Below are positions 6,028-14,770 of a stretch of 51,590 nt of DNA, piece by piece. This DNA comes from Actinomycetes bacterium (GTDB lineage Bacteria > Actinomycetota > Acidimicrobiia > Acidimicrobiales > RAAP-2), in NCBI GenBank assembly GCA_021837305.1, contig JAKBGV010000005.1, positions 1 to 51,590 of the forward strand. Reading direction: 5' to 3'. The translations under genes were made by a program, and so were the position numbers. The notes under the pieces are model-generated. The model worked only from the letters and a program-made list of their open reading frames with translations, did not search any database and was not told where the DNA came from. Position 1 is the first letter of the stretch. The number at the start of each line of letters is the position of its first letter.

Positions 6028-6528
6028 ATGAAAGTAAGTTCTAAGACCCCTAATCGGTCGGACGCTACGAGCGCGATCGACCAACTCCAGGTGGGACTCC
6101 AGTCGATTACCCAAGCACTGACGCGAGCGAAGATGCACGAGCGGCTCTTGCGAGAAGCGGATCTTCGAATCGATCGGTCCGCCATCATCATCTTGTTCAA
6201 ACTCCACCATCGAGGTGGTGACGCCATGCGCGTCTCTGATATCGCGACACTCGTCGGGGTCGACACCCCGGCGGTCACGCGCAAGGTCCAGCAGTTAGAG
6301 CAGCACGGCTTCGTCGCGCGACTCGCGGACCCCACTGATCGACGCGCGGTACTGATATCGCTCACCGACGAGGGTCGCGGTGTGGTCGATCGAATTCTTC
6401 GCGTCCATCGGGCGATGCTCGCTCGACTCGTCGCCGAATGGGGCGAGAAGGAAGTAGCGACCTTTGCGTCGCACTTGACGAGATTTTCACAGGCCTTGAC
6501 TACAGAAGTGGAGAGTTACCTTGACTAG
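6028..6528 (+). CDS. MarR-family transcriptional regulator
   Basis: 166 residues from ATG 6028. A winged helix-turn-helix spans about residues 50-120: ILFKLHHRGGDAMRVSDIATLVGVDTPAVTRKVQQLEQHGFVARLADPTDRRAVLISLTDEG, with the family's DxRxx wing (DPTDRRAV). Flanking helices form the dimer interface. It overlaps the next gene, a drug exporter, by 8 nt, so it almost certainly controls that exporter together with itself, being released by a ligand. The ligand cannot be deduced. Confidence 0.92.
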   Translation: MKVSSKTPNRSDATSAIDQLQVGLQSITQALTRAKMHERLLREADLRIDRSAIIILFKLHHRGGDAMRVSDIATLVGVDTPAVTRKVQQLEQHGFVARLADPTDRRAVLISLTDEGRGVVDRILRVHRAMLARLVAEWGEKEVATFASHLTRFSQALTTEVESYLD

Positions 6529-8140
6529 CGACGCACCTCGCAACACGGCCATTCCGGTCGACCACGAGATCACGCCAGAAGAACACCGACGGATCCTCGT
6601 GATTCTGTTGGCACTGATGCTCGGGATGTTCCTCGCGGCACTCGATCAGACGATTGTGGCGACGGCCCTTCCAACGATCGCTGCGGACCTCCACGGACTT
6701 AATCATCTCTCTTGGGTGGTGACGGCGTACCTCATCACGTCGACGATCTCACTACCGCTGTGGGGCAAGTTCGGCGACCTGTGGGGTCGTAAGGGGTTCT
6801 TCCAGCTCTCGGTCGTCATCTTCCTTCTCGGATCGGCGTTGTCGGGACTCTCACAGAACATGCTGGAGTTGATCGTGTTTCGTGCCATTCAGGGGCTTGG
6901 CGCCGGTGGCTTGATGGTCGGGTCTCAGGCGATCATCGGTGACGTCATCCCGCCTCGACAGCGCGGACGGTACATGGGCTATTTCGGCGCCGTCTTCGGT
7001 CTGTCGAGTGTGCTTGGGCCGCTGGCGGGTGGCTGGTTGACCCAGCACGCTTCGTGGCGCTGGATCTTCTACATCAACGTGCCAATCGGGGCAGTCGCGC
7101 TGGTCGTCATCGCCGCCGTGCTGCACGTTCCGGCCCACCGCCTTTCACACCGCATCGACTGGTGGGGTACCAGTCTCCTCTCGGCGGGTGTGATCGGACT
7201 GATTCTGGTCACAACCTGGGGTGGGAGCCAATACGCGTGGCATTCGGCGACCATCGTGTGGCTCAGCGTGGCGAGCGTCATGCTGTTGCTGGCGTTCGTC
7301 TATGTAGAGACCAAGGCGGCTGAGCCAATCGTGCCGATGGGACTGTTCAGGAATCGGACCTTCAGCGCGGCGTCAGCGGTGGGATTCGTCATCGGTTTCA
7401 CGATGTTCGGGTCAATCGTCTACCTGCCGCTCTACCTGCAGGTGGTCCACGGCTCCTCGCCAACCCGATCGGGTCTCGAATTGTTGCCGATGGTCACGGG
7501 CATGCTGATCACGTTCATCATCAGCGGCAGACTGGTGTCACGGACGGGCCGCTACAAGGTCTTTCCGATCGTCGGAACGGCCATCGTGGCGATCGGCATG
7601 GTCGCGCTCTCCCACCTAGGACCCACGAGTGCGTTCTCGACCGCTGCGCTCTATATGTTCGTCATCGGATTCGGGATGGGCCTCGTGATGCAGGTCCTCG
7701 TGGTCGCGGTGCAGAATTCGGTGCCGCACGAGCAGTTGGGGACCGCGACCGCAACCGCGACGTTCTTCCGGTCAATCGGTGGTGCCTTCGGGGTCGCGCT
7801 CTTCGGCTCGGTCTTTAATAGTCGTCTTCTCGAGCAGCTCCACGCCCACGCGACAGCCCAACAGTTGGCGATGCTGGGTGGTGGATCGATTTCGGCGAAC
7901 CCTGCACAGATCGACCAGTTGCCGCCGGCCGCTCACGTAATTGTGATCGACGCGTTCAGTTCGGCGCTTCAGCGGGTGTTCTTGGTGGCGGCACCAGTAG
8001 CGGTGCTGGCCTTCGCACTGACCTGGTTGATGAAAGAGATCCCGTTGCGAACGCACGCGCACCTTCCGTCCACCGGTGTTGGCGACGATGACCCGGAACC
8101 GGTCGCCGCGTTTGACGCGCCGGGCGAGTTCGGGCTGTAG
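6521..8140 (+). CDS. MFS drug exporter, DHA2 family (14 transmembrane segments)
   Basis: 539 residues from TTG 6521, with GGAGAG upstream. The DHA2 signature is visible: LDQTIVATALPTIAADL in the first segment, and SWVVTAYLITSTISLPLWGKFGDLWGRKG with motif A (GKFGDLWGRK). Length and hydrophobic pattern fit 14 segments, as in EmrB/QacA-type proton antiporters. It lies in the inner membrane and exports hydrophobic or cationic compounds. It is translationally coupled to the MarR regulator. A soluble tail (about 25 residues after LTWLMKEIPLRTHAH) is acidic. Confidence 0.93.
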   Translation: MTSDAPRNTAIPVDHEITPEEHRRILVILLALMLGMFLAALDQTIVATALPTIAADLHGLNHLSWVVTAYLITSTISLPLWGKFGDLWGRKGFFQLSVVIFLLGSALSGLSQNMLELIVFRAIQGLGAGGLMVGSQAIIGDVIPPRQRGRYMGYFGAVFGLSSVLGPLAGGWLTQHASWRWIFYINVPIGAVALVVIAAVLHVPAHRLSHRIDWWGTSLLSAGVIGLILVTTWGGSQYAWHSATIVWLSVASVMLLLAFVYVETKAAEPIVPMGLFRNRTFSAASAVGFVIGFTMFGSIVYLPLYLQVVHGSSPTRSGLELLPMVTGMLITFIISGRLVSRTGRYKVFPIVGTAIVAIGMVALSHLGPTSAFSTAALYMFVIGFGMGLVMQVLVVAVQNSVPHEQLGTATATATFFRSIGGAFGVALFGSVFNSRLLEQLHAHATAQQLAMLGGGSISANPAQIDQLPPAAHVIVIDAFSSALQRVFLVAAPVAVLAFALTWLMKEIPLRTHAHLPSTGVGDDDPEPVAAFDAPGEFGL

Positions 8141-8323
8141 AGTCAATCACTCCTCGGATCAGGATGTTCGGTGACGAGTCACGTCGACACGTGACCGGCA
8201 CATCGTTGACCTAATGCCCTACGGGGGAGGTCGACGACGACACTAGAACTGGTGGTGCGAGAATTGAGACTCGGTGCTGGCCCGCGTCGGGGTGACGCGC
8301 TGCGATGACGAGAACGGTGTCCA

Positions 8324-9487
8324 ATGAGAGATGAGACGCTACAACGTGCGCTGAGGCGCTACGACCTATCTCCCCACCTCGTGTTCTGGGAGACGACCAA
8401 AGCGTGCTCACTCGCGTGTCGTCACTGTCGTGCCTCCGCGCAGACCGAGGCTTTGCCGGGCGAGCTCTCCACGGGCGAGGGTCGTGACCTGATCGATCAG
8501 ATCGCAGCGATGGAAGGGGCGGTACCGATCCTGGTCTTCACAGGCGGCGACTGTTTCGAACGCGCTGACCTTGAGGATCTCGTCGGCTACGCCCGGTCGC
8601 GTGGTGTACGTGTGGGAATCGCGCCGTCGGTGACCAGGCGGCTCACGCGCGACAACCTGCAACGGATGTACGAACTCGGGGTTCGCAGTATCTCGATCTC
8701 ACTCGATGGGTCCGGGCCCCAGTCCCATGACGCCGTACGCGGCATACCCGGACACTTCGATCAGACGATGGCCGCGCTCGCGATGATGCGGGATATGGGT
8801 TTTCGTCTACAGGTGAACACCACCGTCATGAATCGGAACGCTCACGAGCTCGCGGACGTGTTGTCACTCTTGCGTTCCGTTGGCGTCTCGATCTGGGAGG
8901 TCTTCTTCCTTGTCGGGGTGGGGCGAGGAGTAGACGTCCAAGAGATCTCGGCCCGTGACGCAGAGGATGTGTGCCACTTTCTCGTCGACGCGACGACGTT
9001 TGGCATGACGGTGCGCACCGTTGAGGCTCCGTTCTTCCGTCGTGTACAGGCCGAGCGCGAAGCCGTCAGTGAAGCGGACCTCGAGCGCTCATTCACATTC
9101 GGACCGCTCTACACGAGGCTGCGCCAACGACTCGACCAGGAGGATCGGGGCGACGTTCGAACTACGCGGAGCCATTCGCTCGCTACGGGTGACGGACGAG
9201 GGATCATCTTCGTTGGTCACGACGGCGAGGTACACGCGTCTGGCTTCCTGCCGGTGACCCTCGGTAACGTCCGCCAAACCCCGCTCGGCGAGATCTATCA
9301 ATCGAACCCGTTACTCACCGCGATCCGCGCCGGCAACCTCGAGGGTGGGTGTGGGCGCTGTGACTTCTATCGACTCTGTGGGGGGTCGCGTGCGAGGGCC
9401 TATGTGAGAACTGGCAACGTGCTCGGCGAAGACCCACTCTGTATCCGCAGCGACGCAGCCAAGCGGATCCCGCTCGCACCCCGCTGA
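8324..9487 (+). CDS. radical SAM/SPASM protein, NirJ/AhbC-like group
   Basis: 387 residues. The radical SAM cluster motif CxxxCxxC is KACSLACRHC (Cys28, 32, 35). The SAM-binding stretches FTGGD and ISISLDGSGPQSHDAVRG follow, and the C-terminal CGRCDFYRLCGGSRARAY...PLCI provides a SPASM-type auxiliary Fe-S cluster. The overall pattern is that of proteins related to heme d1/alternative heme enzymes (NirJ, AhbC/AhbD); heme-pathway genes are not adjacent, so substrate is unknown. The upstream gap of 183 bp holds no gene. It is followed after 49 nt by an anion permease. Confidence 0.85.
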   Translation: MRDETLQRALRRYDLSPHLVFWETTKACSLACRHCRASAQTEALPGELSTGEGRDLIDQIAAMEGAVPILVFTGGDCFERADLEDLVGYARSRGVRVGIAPSVTRRLTRDNLQRMYELGVRSISISLDGSGPQSHDAVRGIPGHFDQTMAALAMMRDMGFRLQVNTTVMNRNAHELADVLSLLRSVGVSIWEVFFLVGVGRGVDVQEISARDAEDVCHFLVDATTFGMTVRTVEAPFFRRVQAEREAVSEADLERSFTFGPLYTRLRQRLDQEDRGDVRTTRSHSLATGDGRGIIFVGHDGEVHASGFLPVTLGNVRQTPLGEIYQSNPLLTAIRAGNLEGGCGRCDFYRLCGGSRARAYVRTGNVLGEDPLCIRSDAAKRIPLAPR

Positions 9488-9524
9488 GGCGAGGAAATTT
9501 CCCCGGGGACGGGTCGGGTCGTGC

Positions 9525-9530
9525 GAGACT
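9525..9530 (+). promoter_or_regulatory. -10 box for leaderless permease mRNA
   Basis: GAGACT ends exactly 6 nt before ATG 9537. The spacing matches other leaderless genes here, but the first base is not the usual T. Confidence 0.4.
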
Positions 9531-9536
9531 AGTGCG

Positions 9537-10688
9537 ATGCGGCGCGCACGACGGATCCCGTGGCGGCGCGCCACCGGCCCCGTAGCGGTCGCGGCGCTGG
9601 GCGCCGTTATTCTCGTCGTCACCTTCGCCCTCGACTCTCGAGGGGCTCGATCGTCCGCGGATCAGGTCTGGTCACCCTTCGTCCTCGTAACCGGTCTGCT
9701 ACTCATCGGCTTGGTCGCGAACGACGACGGTGTCTTTGAGTGGCTGGGTGCGACATTGACCAGGATCTCCTCACGGGGAACCGTGGTGTTCGCCGGTGCG
9801 GCGACGATGATCGTCGCGGTCACGGCGGTGCTGAACCTGGATACGGCCGTCGCATTCCTGACGCCCGTGTTGATCCACACGTCACGGCGGCGCGGCGGGG
9901 ACGACGCGCCGTGGCTCTACGGCGTGCTGTTGCTCGCGAACGCCGGATCGCTGTGGTTGCCAGGTTCGAACCTGACGAACCTGATTGTGCTCGGGCATCT
10001 CCACCTCACCGGCGCCGCCTTCGCCGCGCGCATGTGGGCTCCGGCGTTGGGCGCGAGCCTCATCGCCGCCCTGGTGGTGGCGGTGCTCGGGCGCGACGCG
10101 TTGGTCACGAGCGAGGTTCGAGATCGCATCAGCACACCGTCAGTGGGGGTCGGGGCGTTCGCGGTCCTCGCGGCGGTGCTCGCTGTGGTGCTGCTTAGCA
10201 ACGCTGCCGTTCCCGTCGCGTTGATCGGCCTGCTCGCCGTGGGGTGGCATCTCGCACGTCGCCGGGTCGAGTTTCACGAGGTCATCGCGGTCGTCGGGCC
10301 CGGTGCACTGATCGGACTCTTCGCAATCGCGACGGCGCTGGGAACCCTGGGGCGCGCGTGGTCATTTCCGTCTCAGGCGCTGCATCACGCCAACACGACC
10401 GTGACCGCCCTCACGGCTTCCGTCGCTTCTGTACTCGTGAACAACCTTCCAGCGGCCTCCATCTTCGCCGCGCGTGTGCCCTCACATCCGTTCGCCCTCC
10501 TCATCGGACTGAACCTCGGGCCCAACCTCGCGGCGACGGGCTCACTGGCGTGGCTGCTGTGGTGGCGCAGTGCCCGTGGCGCGGGTGCGACGCCGTCGCT
10601 CGCACGCGCGAGTCGATGGGGAGCTGTTGTCACGCCACTCAGTCTGGTCGCATCGCTCGCGCTCCTAGCGCTGAGTGGGAGGTCGTAG
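9537..10688 (+). CDS. ArsB/NhaD-type ion permease (IT superfamily)
   Basis: 383 residues, about 10 or more hydrophobic segments. NLDTAVAFLTPVLIHTSRRR and LLANAGSLWLPGSNLTNLIVLG are the two characteristic membrane-loop motifs of the ion transporter superfamily (SNLTN and the NxDTAV helix), and VLVNNLPAASIFAA is the matching motif in the second half. Proteins of this type move arsenite, organic anions or Na+/H+; no arsR, arsC or arsA is near, so the substrate is open. The N-terminus MRRARRIPWRRATG is strongly basic, suiting an inside-positive membrane start. Confidence 0.85.
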   Translation: MRRARRIPWRRATGPVAVAALGAVILVVTFALDSRGARSSADQVWSPFVLVTGLLLIGLVANDDGVFEWLGATLTRISSRGTVVFAGAATMIVAVTAVLNLDTAVAFLTPVLIHTSRRRGGDDAPWLYGVLLLANAGSLWLPGSNLTNLIVLGHLHLTGAAFAARMWAPALGASLIAALVVAVLGRDALVTSEVRDRISTPSVGVGAFAVLAAVLAVVLLSNAAVPVALIGLLAVGWHLARRRVEFHEVIAVVGPGALIGLFAIATALGTLGRAWSFPSQALHHANTTVTALTASVASVLVNNLPAASIFAARVPSHPFALLIGLNLGPNLAATGSLAWLLWWRSARGAGATPSLARASRWGAVVTPLSLVASLALLALSGRS

Positions 10689-10857
10689 AGACGAGCGTTT
10701 CCCGTGACTCGCGAGTGCACGATCACCGCTCAACTGGTGTAAGACGGCGCGAACGTAGCCAAGATTGGGCTGGCGTGCGGTGTGGCCCCGGACGTGCGCC
10801 AGGCCGACTCATTAGAGTGCACTCGGTCGCAACGATCACCATGACTGAGGAGTGACG

Positions 10858-11880
10858 ATGAATCGACAGATTGTCTTACGAGAGCGCCCGCACGGCGTCA
10901 TCGACCAATCGACGACTGAGCTCATCGAGGTCCCGGAGCCAATGTGCGGTCCGGGCCAGGCGCTCGTCAAGGTCGGCATGCTCTCCATTGACCCGACGAT
11001 CCGGACGTGGATGAACGATGCACCGGGTTACCTAGCGCCGATTGAGATCGGTGCCGTCATCCGCTCGAGCGGCACGGGCGTGGTCGTGGCGAGTCAGAAC
11101 GACCGCTACCACGTGGGCGACATCGTCTTCGGGATGACCAACTGGCAGGAGTGGGTCATCGCGGATGACGTCAATCGGTTCTCGGTCATCCCGCCGCACC
11201 TCGGCCTCGACCTGGCGACCGCGATGAACGTCCTCGGCGTGACGGGGATCACCGCGTATTTCGGTCTTCTGGAGGTCGGCGAGTTCCGACCCGGTGACGT
11301 GGTGGTGGTCTCAGGTGCCGCGGGTGCCACGGGATCGGTGGTGGGTCAACTCGCCCGAGCCCGCGGCGCCGCGCGTGTCGTGGGCATCGCCGGCGGCCCA
11401 GACAAGTGCGCCGACGTCGTCGAGCGGTACGGTTTCGACGAGTGTCTCGACTATCGCGAGCCGAGACTGTCATCGCGGCTTCGGTCGGCCTGCCCCGACG
11501 GTGTCGACCTCTACTTCGACAACGTCGGTGGCGAGGTGCTGGACGCCGCGCTCGCGTCGATCGCGATGCGTGGGCGCGTCGTGCTCTGCGGGGCGATCTC
11601 ACAGTACAACGAGGTGGGTCATCAGCGGGGGATCGCGAATACGTCGATGCTCATCATGCGACGCGCGTCGATGCGTGGGTTCATTGTGCTCGACTTCGTC
11701 GAACGGTACCCCGAGGCCCAGGGCGTGCTCGCGTCGATGGTCCACGACGGCACCCTCCAGCATCGCGAACACCTGGTGGCGGGCCTGGAACACGCGCCTG
11801 ACGCACTCAACCTGCTCTTCAACGGTGGCAACCTCGGCAAGACGTTGGTCGTCGTCGACGAGAGCGTCTCGCTTGCCTGA
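10858..11880 (+). CDS. zinc-free MDR-family NADP-dependent oxidoreductase (CurA/LTB4DH-like)
   Basis: 340 residues from ATG 10858, with GAGGAG (10847-10852) 5 nt upstream. The N-terminal part (LSIDPTIRTWMNDAPGYLAPIEIGAVIRSSGTGVV) and the nucleotide-binding GAAGATGSVVGQLARARGAARVVGIAGG are typical of the leukotriene-B4-dehydrogenase/alkenal reductase branch, which reduces activated C=C bonds with NADPH and lacks zinc ligands. DLYFDNVGGEVLDAAL is another family mark. Cytoplasmic. The following MFS gene overlaps its stop, suggesting co-transcription. Confidence 0.93.
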   Translation: MNRQIVLRERPHGVIDQSTTELIEVPEPMCGPGQALVKVGMLSIDPTIRTWMNDAPGYLAPIEIGAVIRSSGTGVVVASQNDRYHVGDIVFGMTNWQEWVIADDVNRFSVIPPHLGLDLATAMNVLGVTGITAYFGLLEVGEFRPGDVVVVSGAAGATGSVVGQLARARGAARVVGIAGGPDKCADVVERYGFDECLDYREPRLSSRLRSACPDGVDLYFDNVGGEVLDAALASIAMRGRVVLCGAISQYNEVGHQRGIANTSMLIMRRASMRGFIVLDFVERYPEAQGVLASMVHDGTLQHREHLVAGLEHAPDALNLLFNGGNLGKTLVVVDESVSLA

Positions 11881-13120
11881 GCTGACGGCTCCGCCGCTTG
11901 ACGTCCACCCGCCGCGGGCGGTCGCCGTGCTGTTCGCGGTGGCTCTCGTGGCCGGCTTCGCCCAGTTCGGGGCGATCTCCTCACTGAACGACGTGGCTCG
12001 CCACTTCGGCCACGTGATCGCCACGGGTCATTCGCTCAAGAGCGCCGTGGGGCTTTCGGGCTCGGAGCTGGGCGTCGGTCTGGCCATCTTGCGCCTCGCG
12101 TCGCTCGGCGCGTTGCCGTTCGCGTCACTCGCCGATCGGTGGGGCCGGCTGCGAATCCTGCGCGACACGCTCGCGGTGGGACTGCTCGTGACCGCGGCCG
12201 CTGCGCTCAGTCCGAGTTACTGGTTCTTCGTCGCGTGTTTCGCGCTCGCGCGACCGCTGCTCGCCGCCGCGTCAACGTTGGTTCAGGTGGTCACCGTCGA
12301 GATCACGGCCACGGCACGACGAGTGCATCGACTCGCGGTGATGGTGGCGGGGGGAGGGATCGGTGCGGGACTCTCGGCCGTGCTGCACGGCGCCATTCGG
12401 GGACCTAATTCATTTCGTTGGCTCTTCGCCGTCGCCGTGCTGCCAGCGCTGCTTATACCCGGGTTGTTGCGAGCGGTTCCCGAGCCCCGGCGTCACGTGG
12501 GGGACTCACCGGCGGTCCGGCTCGGCTCCATCCCCGCCCATCTGCGCGGTCGGTTGGCCGTCGTGGCCGTCGTGGGCTTCACCGTCGGCATGATCACGGG
12601 CCCCGCAAATGGCTTCACCTTCGTCTACGGCGAAGGCGTGCTGCGTCTCAGTCCGTCGGCCGTCGTCGGCATCGTGACCGCGAGCGCGGTATCGGGTCTG
12701 GCGGGGCTCATCCTCGGACGGCGACTCGCCCACACCATCGGTCGTCGGGGCACCGTCGGGATCGGCGTGTTGACGCTCGCTGTCACCTCCACGTTCGCCT
12801 ACAGCGGCGGGCGGCTCAGCTTCGAGGTCGGATACTTCCTCGGCGTTGGAGCGGCGGGACTGCTGGCGCCCGCGGCGAGCGCGCTGAGTACCGAAATCTT
12901 TCCCCACGTGCATCGCGCGACCGCGGCGGGATGGGCCGGCGTGGCAGGGGTCCTGGGTGCGACCGCGGGGTTAGCACTCTTCGGATGGATCGGTGATGTA
13001 GTCGGCGGTGTCGCGTCCTCGTCGCTGCGTATACCCGCCCTGGTGACCTTCCTTCCGTTGTTGCCGATGTTGCTACTGCTCACGCGACTCCCCGAGAGTC
13101 GAGGGGTCGACCTTGTTTAA
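11873..13120 (+). CDS. MFS transporter, 12 transmembrane segments
   Basis: 415 residues from TTG 11873, overlapping the oxidoreductase stop by 8 nt; codons further upstream in this frame are only the shadow of that gene. Motif A is seen as LADRWGRLRILR between segments 2 and 3. About 12 hydrophobic helices follow, with a central loop around EPRRHVGDSPAVRLGSIPAHLRGR. The N-terminal residues before the first helix are short (PELTAPPLDVHPPRA). Substrate unknown; coupling to the reductase suggests uptake or export of its substrate or product. Its stop overlaps the end of the convergent gene at 13117. Confidence 0.88.
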   Translation: MPELTAPPLDVHPPRAVAVLFAVALVAGFAQFGAISSLNDVARHFGHVIATGHSLKSAVGLSGSELGVGLAILRLASLGALPFASLADRWGRLRILRDTLAVGLLVTAAAALSPSYWFFVACFALARPLLAAASTLVQVVTVEITATARRVHRLAVMVAGGGIGAGLSAVLHGAIRGPNSFRWLFAVAVLPALLIPGLLRAVPEPRRHVGDSPAVRLGSIPAHLRGRLAVVAVVGFTVGMITGPANGFTFVYGEGVLRLSPSAVVGIVTASAVSGLAGLILGRRLAHTIGRRGTVGIGVLTLAVTSTFAYSGGRLSFEVGYFLGVGAAGLLAPAASALSTEIFPHVHRATAAGWAGVAGVLGATAGLALFGWIGDVVGGVASSSLRIPALVTFLPLLPMLLLLTRLPESRGVDLV

Positions 13121-13917
13121 GGAAGTTCGATGTCGGCGCTGAGGGCGAGGTGGTCGCTGCCGCCGTCACTGGCACAACTGGCCGACGTCCGCCACGGTCC
13201 GCGCCCGAGGATGTGATCGATCTGGGAGTGTGGACGGTGGGCGGGCCAGGTCCGGGCGCGCGCCAAGGTTCGCCAACCCGGTAAGAAGAGACGGAGCGGA
13301 GGGCGCCACGAGTTGAAGTCGCCGACCAGCAGGACCGGGCGTGACGGATCGATGGCGTCGGCAATCGTCCGCACAAGTCGGTACTGGCGAAATGACCCGT
13401 GGCTCAGGTGAGCGCCGTGGATGGCGAGAACCGTGATCGTCCGACCGTTGACGTCCAGGTCGGCGGCGATGAGCGTGCGCCGTACACGCTCGCGGGGTAG
13501 ACGGCCGAGGGCGTGCGCGCGGATGGTGATGATCGGGTAACGAGTGAGAAGACTGAGACCCCAGTCTCCCTGCTCGACGGATCGAGACGTGGCGCGCCGA
13601 GCGAGCTGGGCGGGGCTGAGGGAGCGATGTTCGGTGAAGTAGAGGCCGTGCTCGCCCGTGAAGTGGGCGAGCCGCGGCTGCCAGGTGGCACCAGCGCGGC
13701 CGGTGGTGACGCGCTCGGCGCGCGCGAGGGGTACGAAGATCCCCGTCATTGCCAGTCGCGATTGCAGGTCGGCGAAGAAGTCCACACCGTCGTCGCCCCG
13801 CCACGTCTCGGGGCAGATCAGGATGTCGGCGTTCAACGACGCGGCGTGCTCTAGGGCACCGGTCGGGCGCCCCCAGCCGTCCACGCCGGCGTGCAGGTTG
13901 AACGTCGCGACGCGCAC
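13117..13917 (-). CDS. endonuclease/exonuclease/phosphatase (EEP) family protein
   Basis: 266 residues from GTG 13917. The fold's motifs appear in order: ATFNLHAG, CPETWRG (metal-binding Glu), IHGAHLSHGSFRQ, LVGDFNSW (Asp, Asn) and the terminal SDHLALSADIELP (catalytic Asp-His). Such enzymes hydrolyse phosphodiesters in nucleic acids, lipids or small molecules; which one cannot be read from sequence. No signal peptide is visible, so it is probably cytoplasmic. Its stop overlaps that of the convergent MFS gene by 2 bp. A -10 (TAAACT) sits 6 nt upstream of the start. Confidence 0.9.
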   Translation of the reverse strand: MRVATFNLHAGVDGWGRPTGALEHAASLNADILICPETWRGDDGVDFFADLQSRLAMTGIFVPLARAERVTTGRAGATWQPRLAHFTGEHGLYFTEHRSLSPAQLARRATSRSVEQGDWGLSLLTRYPIITIRAHALGRLPRERVRRTLIAADLDVNGRTITVLAIHGAHLSHGSFRQYRLVRTIADAIDPSRPVLLVGDFNSWRPPLRLFLPGWRTLARARTWPAHRPHSQIDHILGRGPWRTSASCASDGGSDHLALSADIELP

Positions 13918-13923
13918 CGGACA

Positions 13924-13929
13924 AGTTTA
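13924..13929 (-). promoter_or_regulatory. -10 box for leaderless EEP-family mRNA
   Basis: Minus-strand TAAACT with 6 nt to GTG 13917. The divergent PhzF-like gene starts only 40 bp away, so the two promoters must overlap. Confidence 0.55.
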
Positions 13930-13957
13930 CGCCCGCGTCGGTGGTGTGGCAGGCTCT

Positions 13958-14770
13958 ATGTCCGTGGACTCTGTGAACGTCACCTTCGGCCACCGCCTCT
14001 GGTGGGTCGACGCCTTTATCGGCGAGGGCGCGCGGGGCAACCCGGCGGTGGTGGTCCTCCTGGAGCGGTCGGTCTCCGACGAAGACCTGCAGCAGATTGC
14101 CTTCGAACTCGGCGTCTCGGAAACGGCGTTCATTCGACGAGTAGGCGACGGCTGGTCGTTGCGGTGGTTCACTCCAACCGTCGAGGTCGACCTGTGCGGG
14201 CACGCCACGCTTGCCACGCTGCACGTGCTCTTGAGCGAACTCGGTGTCCCCGCTGGTGAGCTCTACTTCCAGACCCGCGCCGGCGTGTTGTCGGGACGTC
14301 GGTTGCGCGACGGCATGCTCGGCATTGACTTGCCACGGGCCTACCTCGAGCCACTGGACGCCTCGGTGCTTAACGGCACCCTCGGCGTGGTTCGTGAGGT
14401 CTACCAGGCGGGACCCCAGAGCGTTCTCGCCGTCGTGGAGAACTATGACGCACTGTGCGGACTCGCGATCGACCCCATGAGCCTCTTTCTCGTTCCCGGC
14501 GCGCTCGTTATCGCGGCCTGTGTCGGGGGACCGGACGCCGACGTCTCGATTCGCGTCTTCGCGCCGCGGCTCGGACTGGCCGAGGACCCGGTCACCGGCA
14601 GCGCGCTGTGTGCCGTCGCGCCGTGGTGGGTCGCCCAGACCGGTTCGCCCACCGTGGTCGTGCGTCAGGCGTCCACACGAGGCGGGGTGATGTATGCACG
14701 ACTTTTCGAGAAGAACGTCGAGGTAGCGGGCTACGCTCGGACGTTCTTCGGAGGCGACCTGCGAGCATGA
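13958..14770 (+). CDS. PhzF-family isomerase/epimerase-like protein
   Basis: 270 residues from ATG 13958. PhzF marks in order: WVDAFIGEGARGNPAVVVLL, ELGVSETAFIRR (catalytic Glu in SETAF), RWFTPTVEVDLCGHATLATLHVL, and VRVFAP-like SIRVFAPRLGLAEDPVTGSALCAVAPW. These diaminopimelate-epimerase-fold enzymes act on small acids; apart from PhzF itself, roles are poorly known. It is slightly shorter than usual (about 280-300). It heads a five-gene operon and overlaps the next start by 4 nt (ATGA). Confidence 0.9.
   Translation: MSVDSVNVTFGHRLWWVDAFIGEGARGNPAVVVLLERSVSDEDLQQIAFELGVSETAFIRRVGDGWSLRWFTPTVEVDLCGHATLATLHVLLSELGVPAGELYFQTRAGVLSGRRLRDGMLGIDLPRAYLEPLDASVLNGTLGVVREVYQAGPQSVLAVVENYDALCGLAIDPMSLFLVPGALVIAACVGGPDADVSIRVFAPRLGLAEDPVTGSALCAVAPWWVAQTGSPTVVVRQASTRGGVMYARLFEKNVEVAGYARTFFGGDLRA

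Noticed and set aside
5838-6044. 68-residue plus-strand frame before marR
   Set aside because: No ribosome binding site or leaderless promoter, no recognisable motif, and it overlaps the marR start.
11294-11872. 193-residue N-terminal extension of the MFS transporter
   Set aside because: This part is an out-of-frame shadow of the MDR oxidoreductase gene; the transporter's first helix follows the TTG at 11873.
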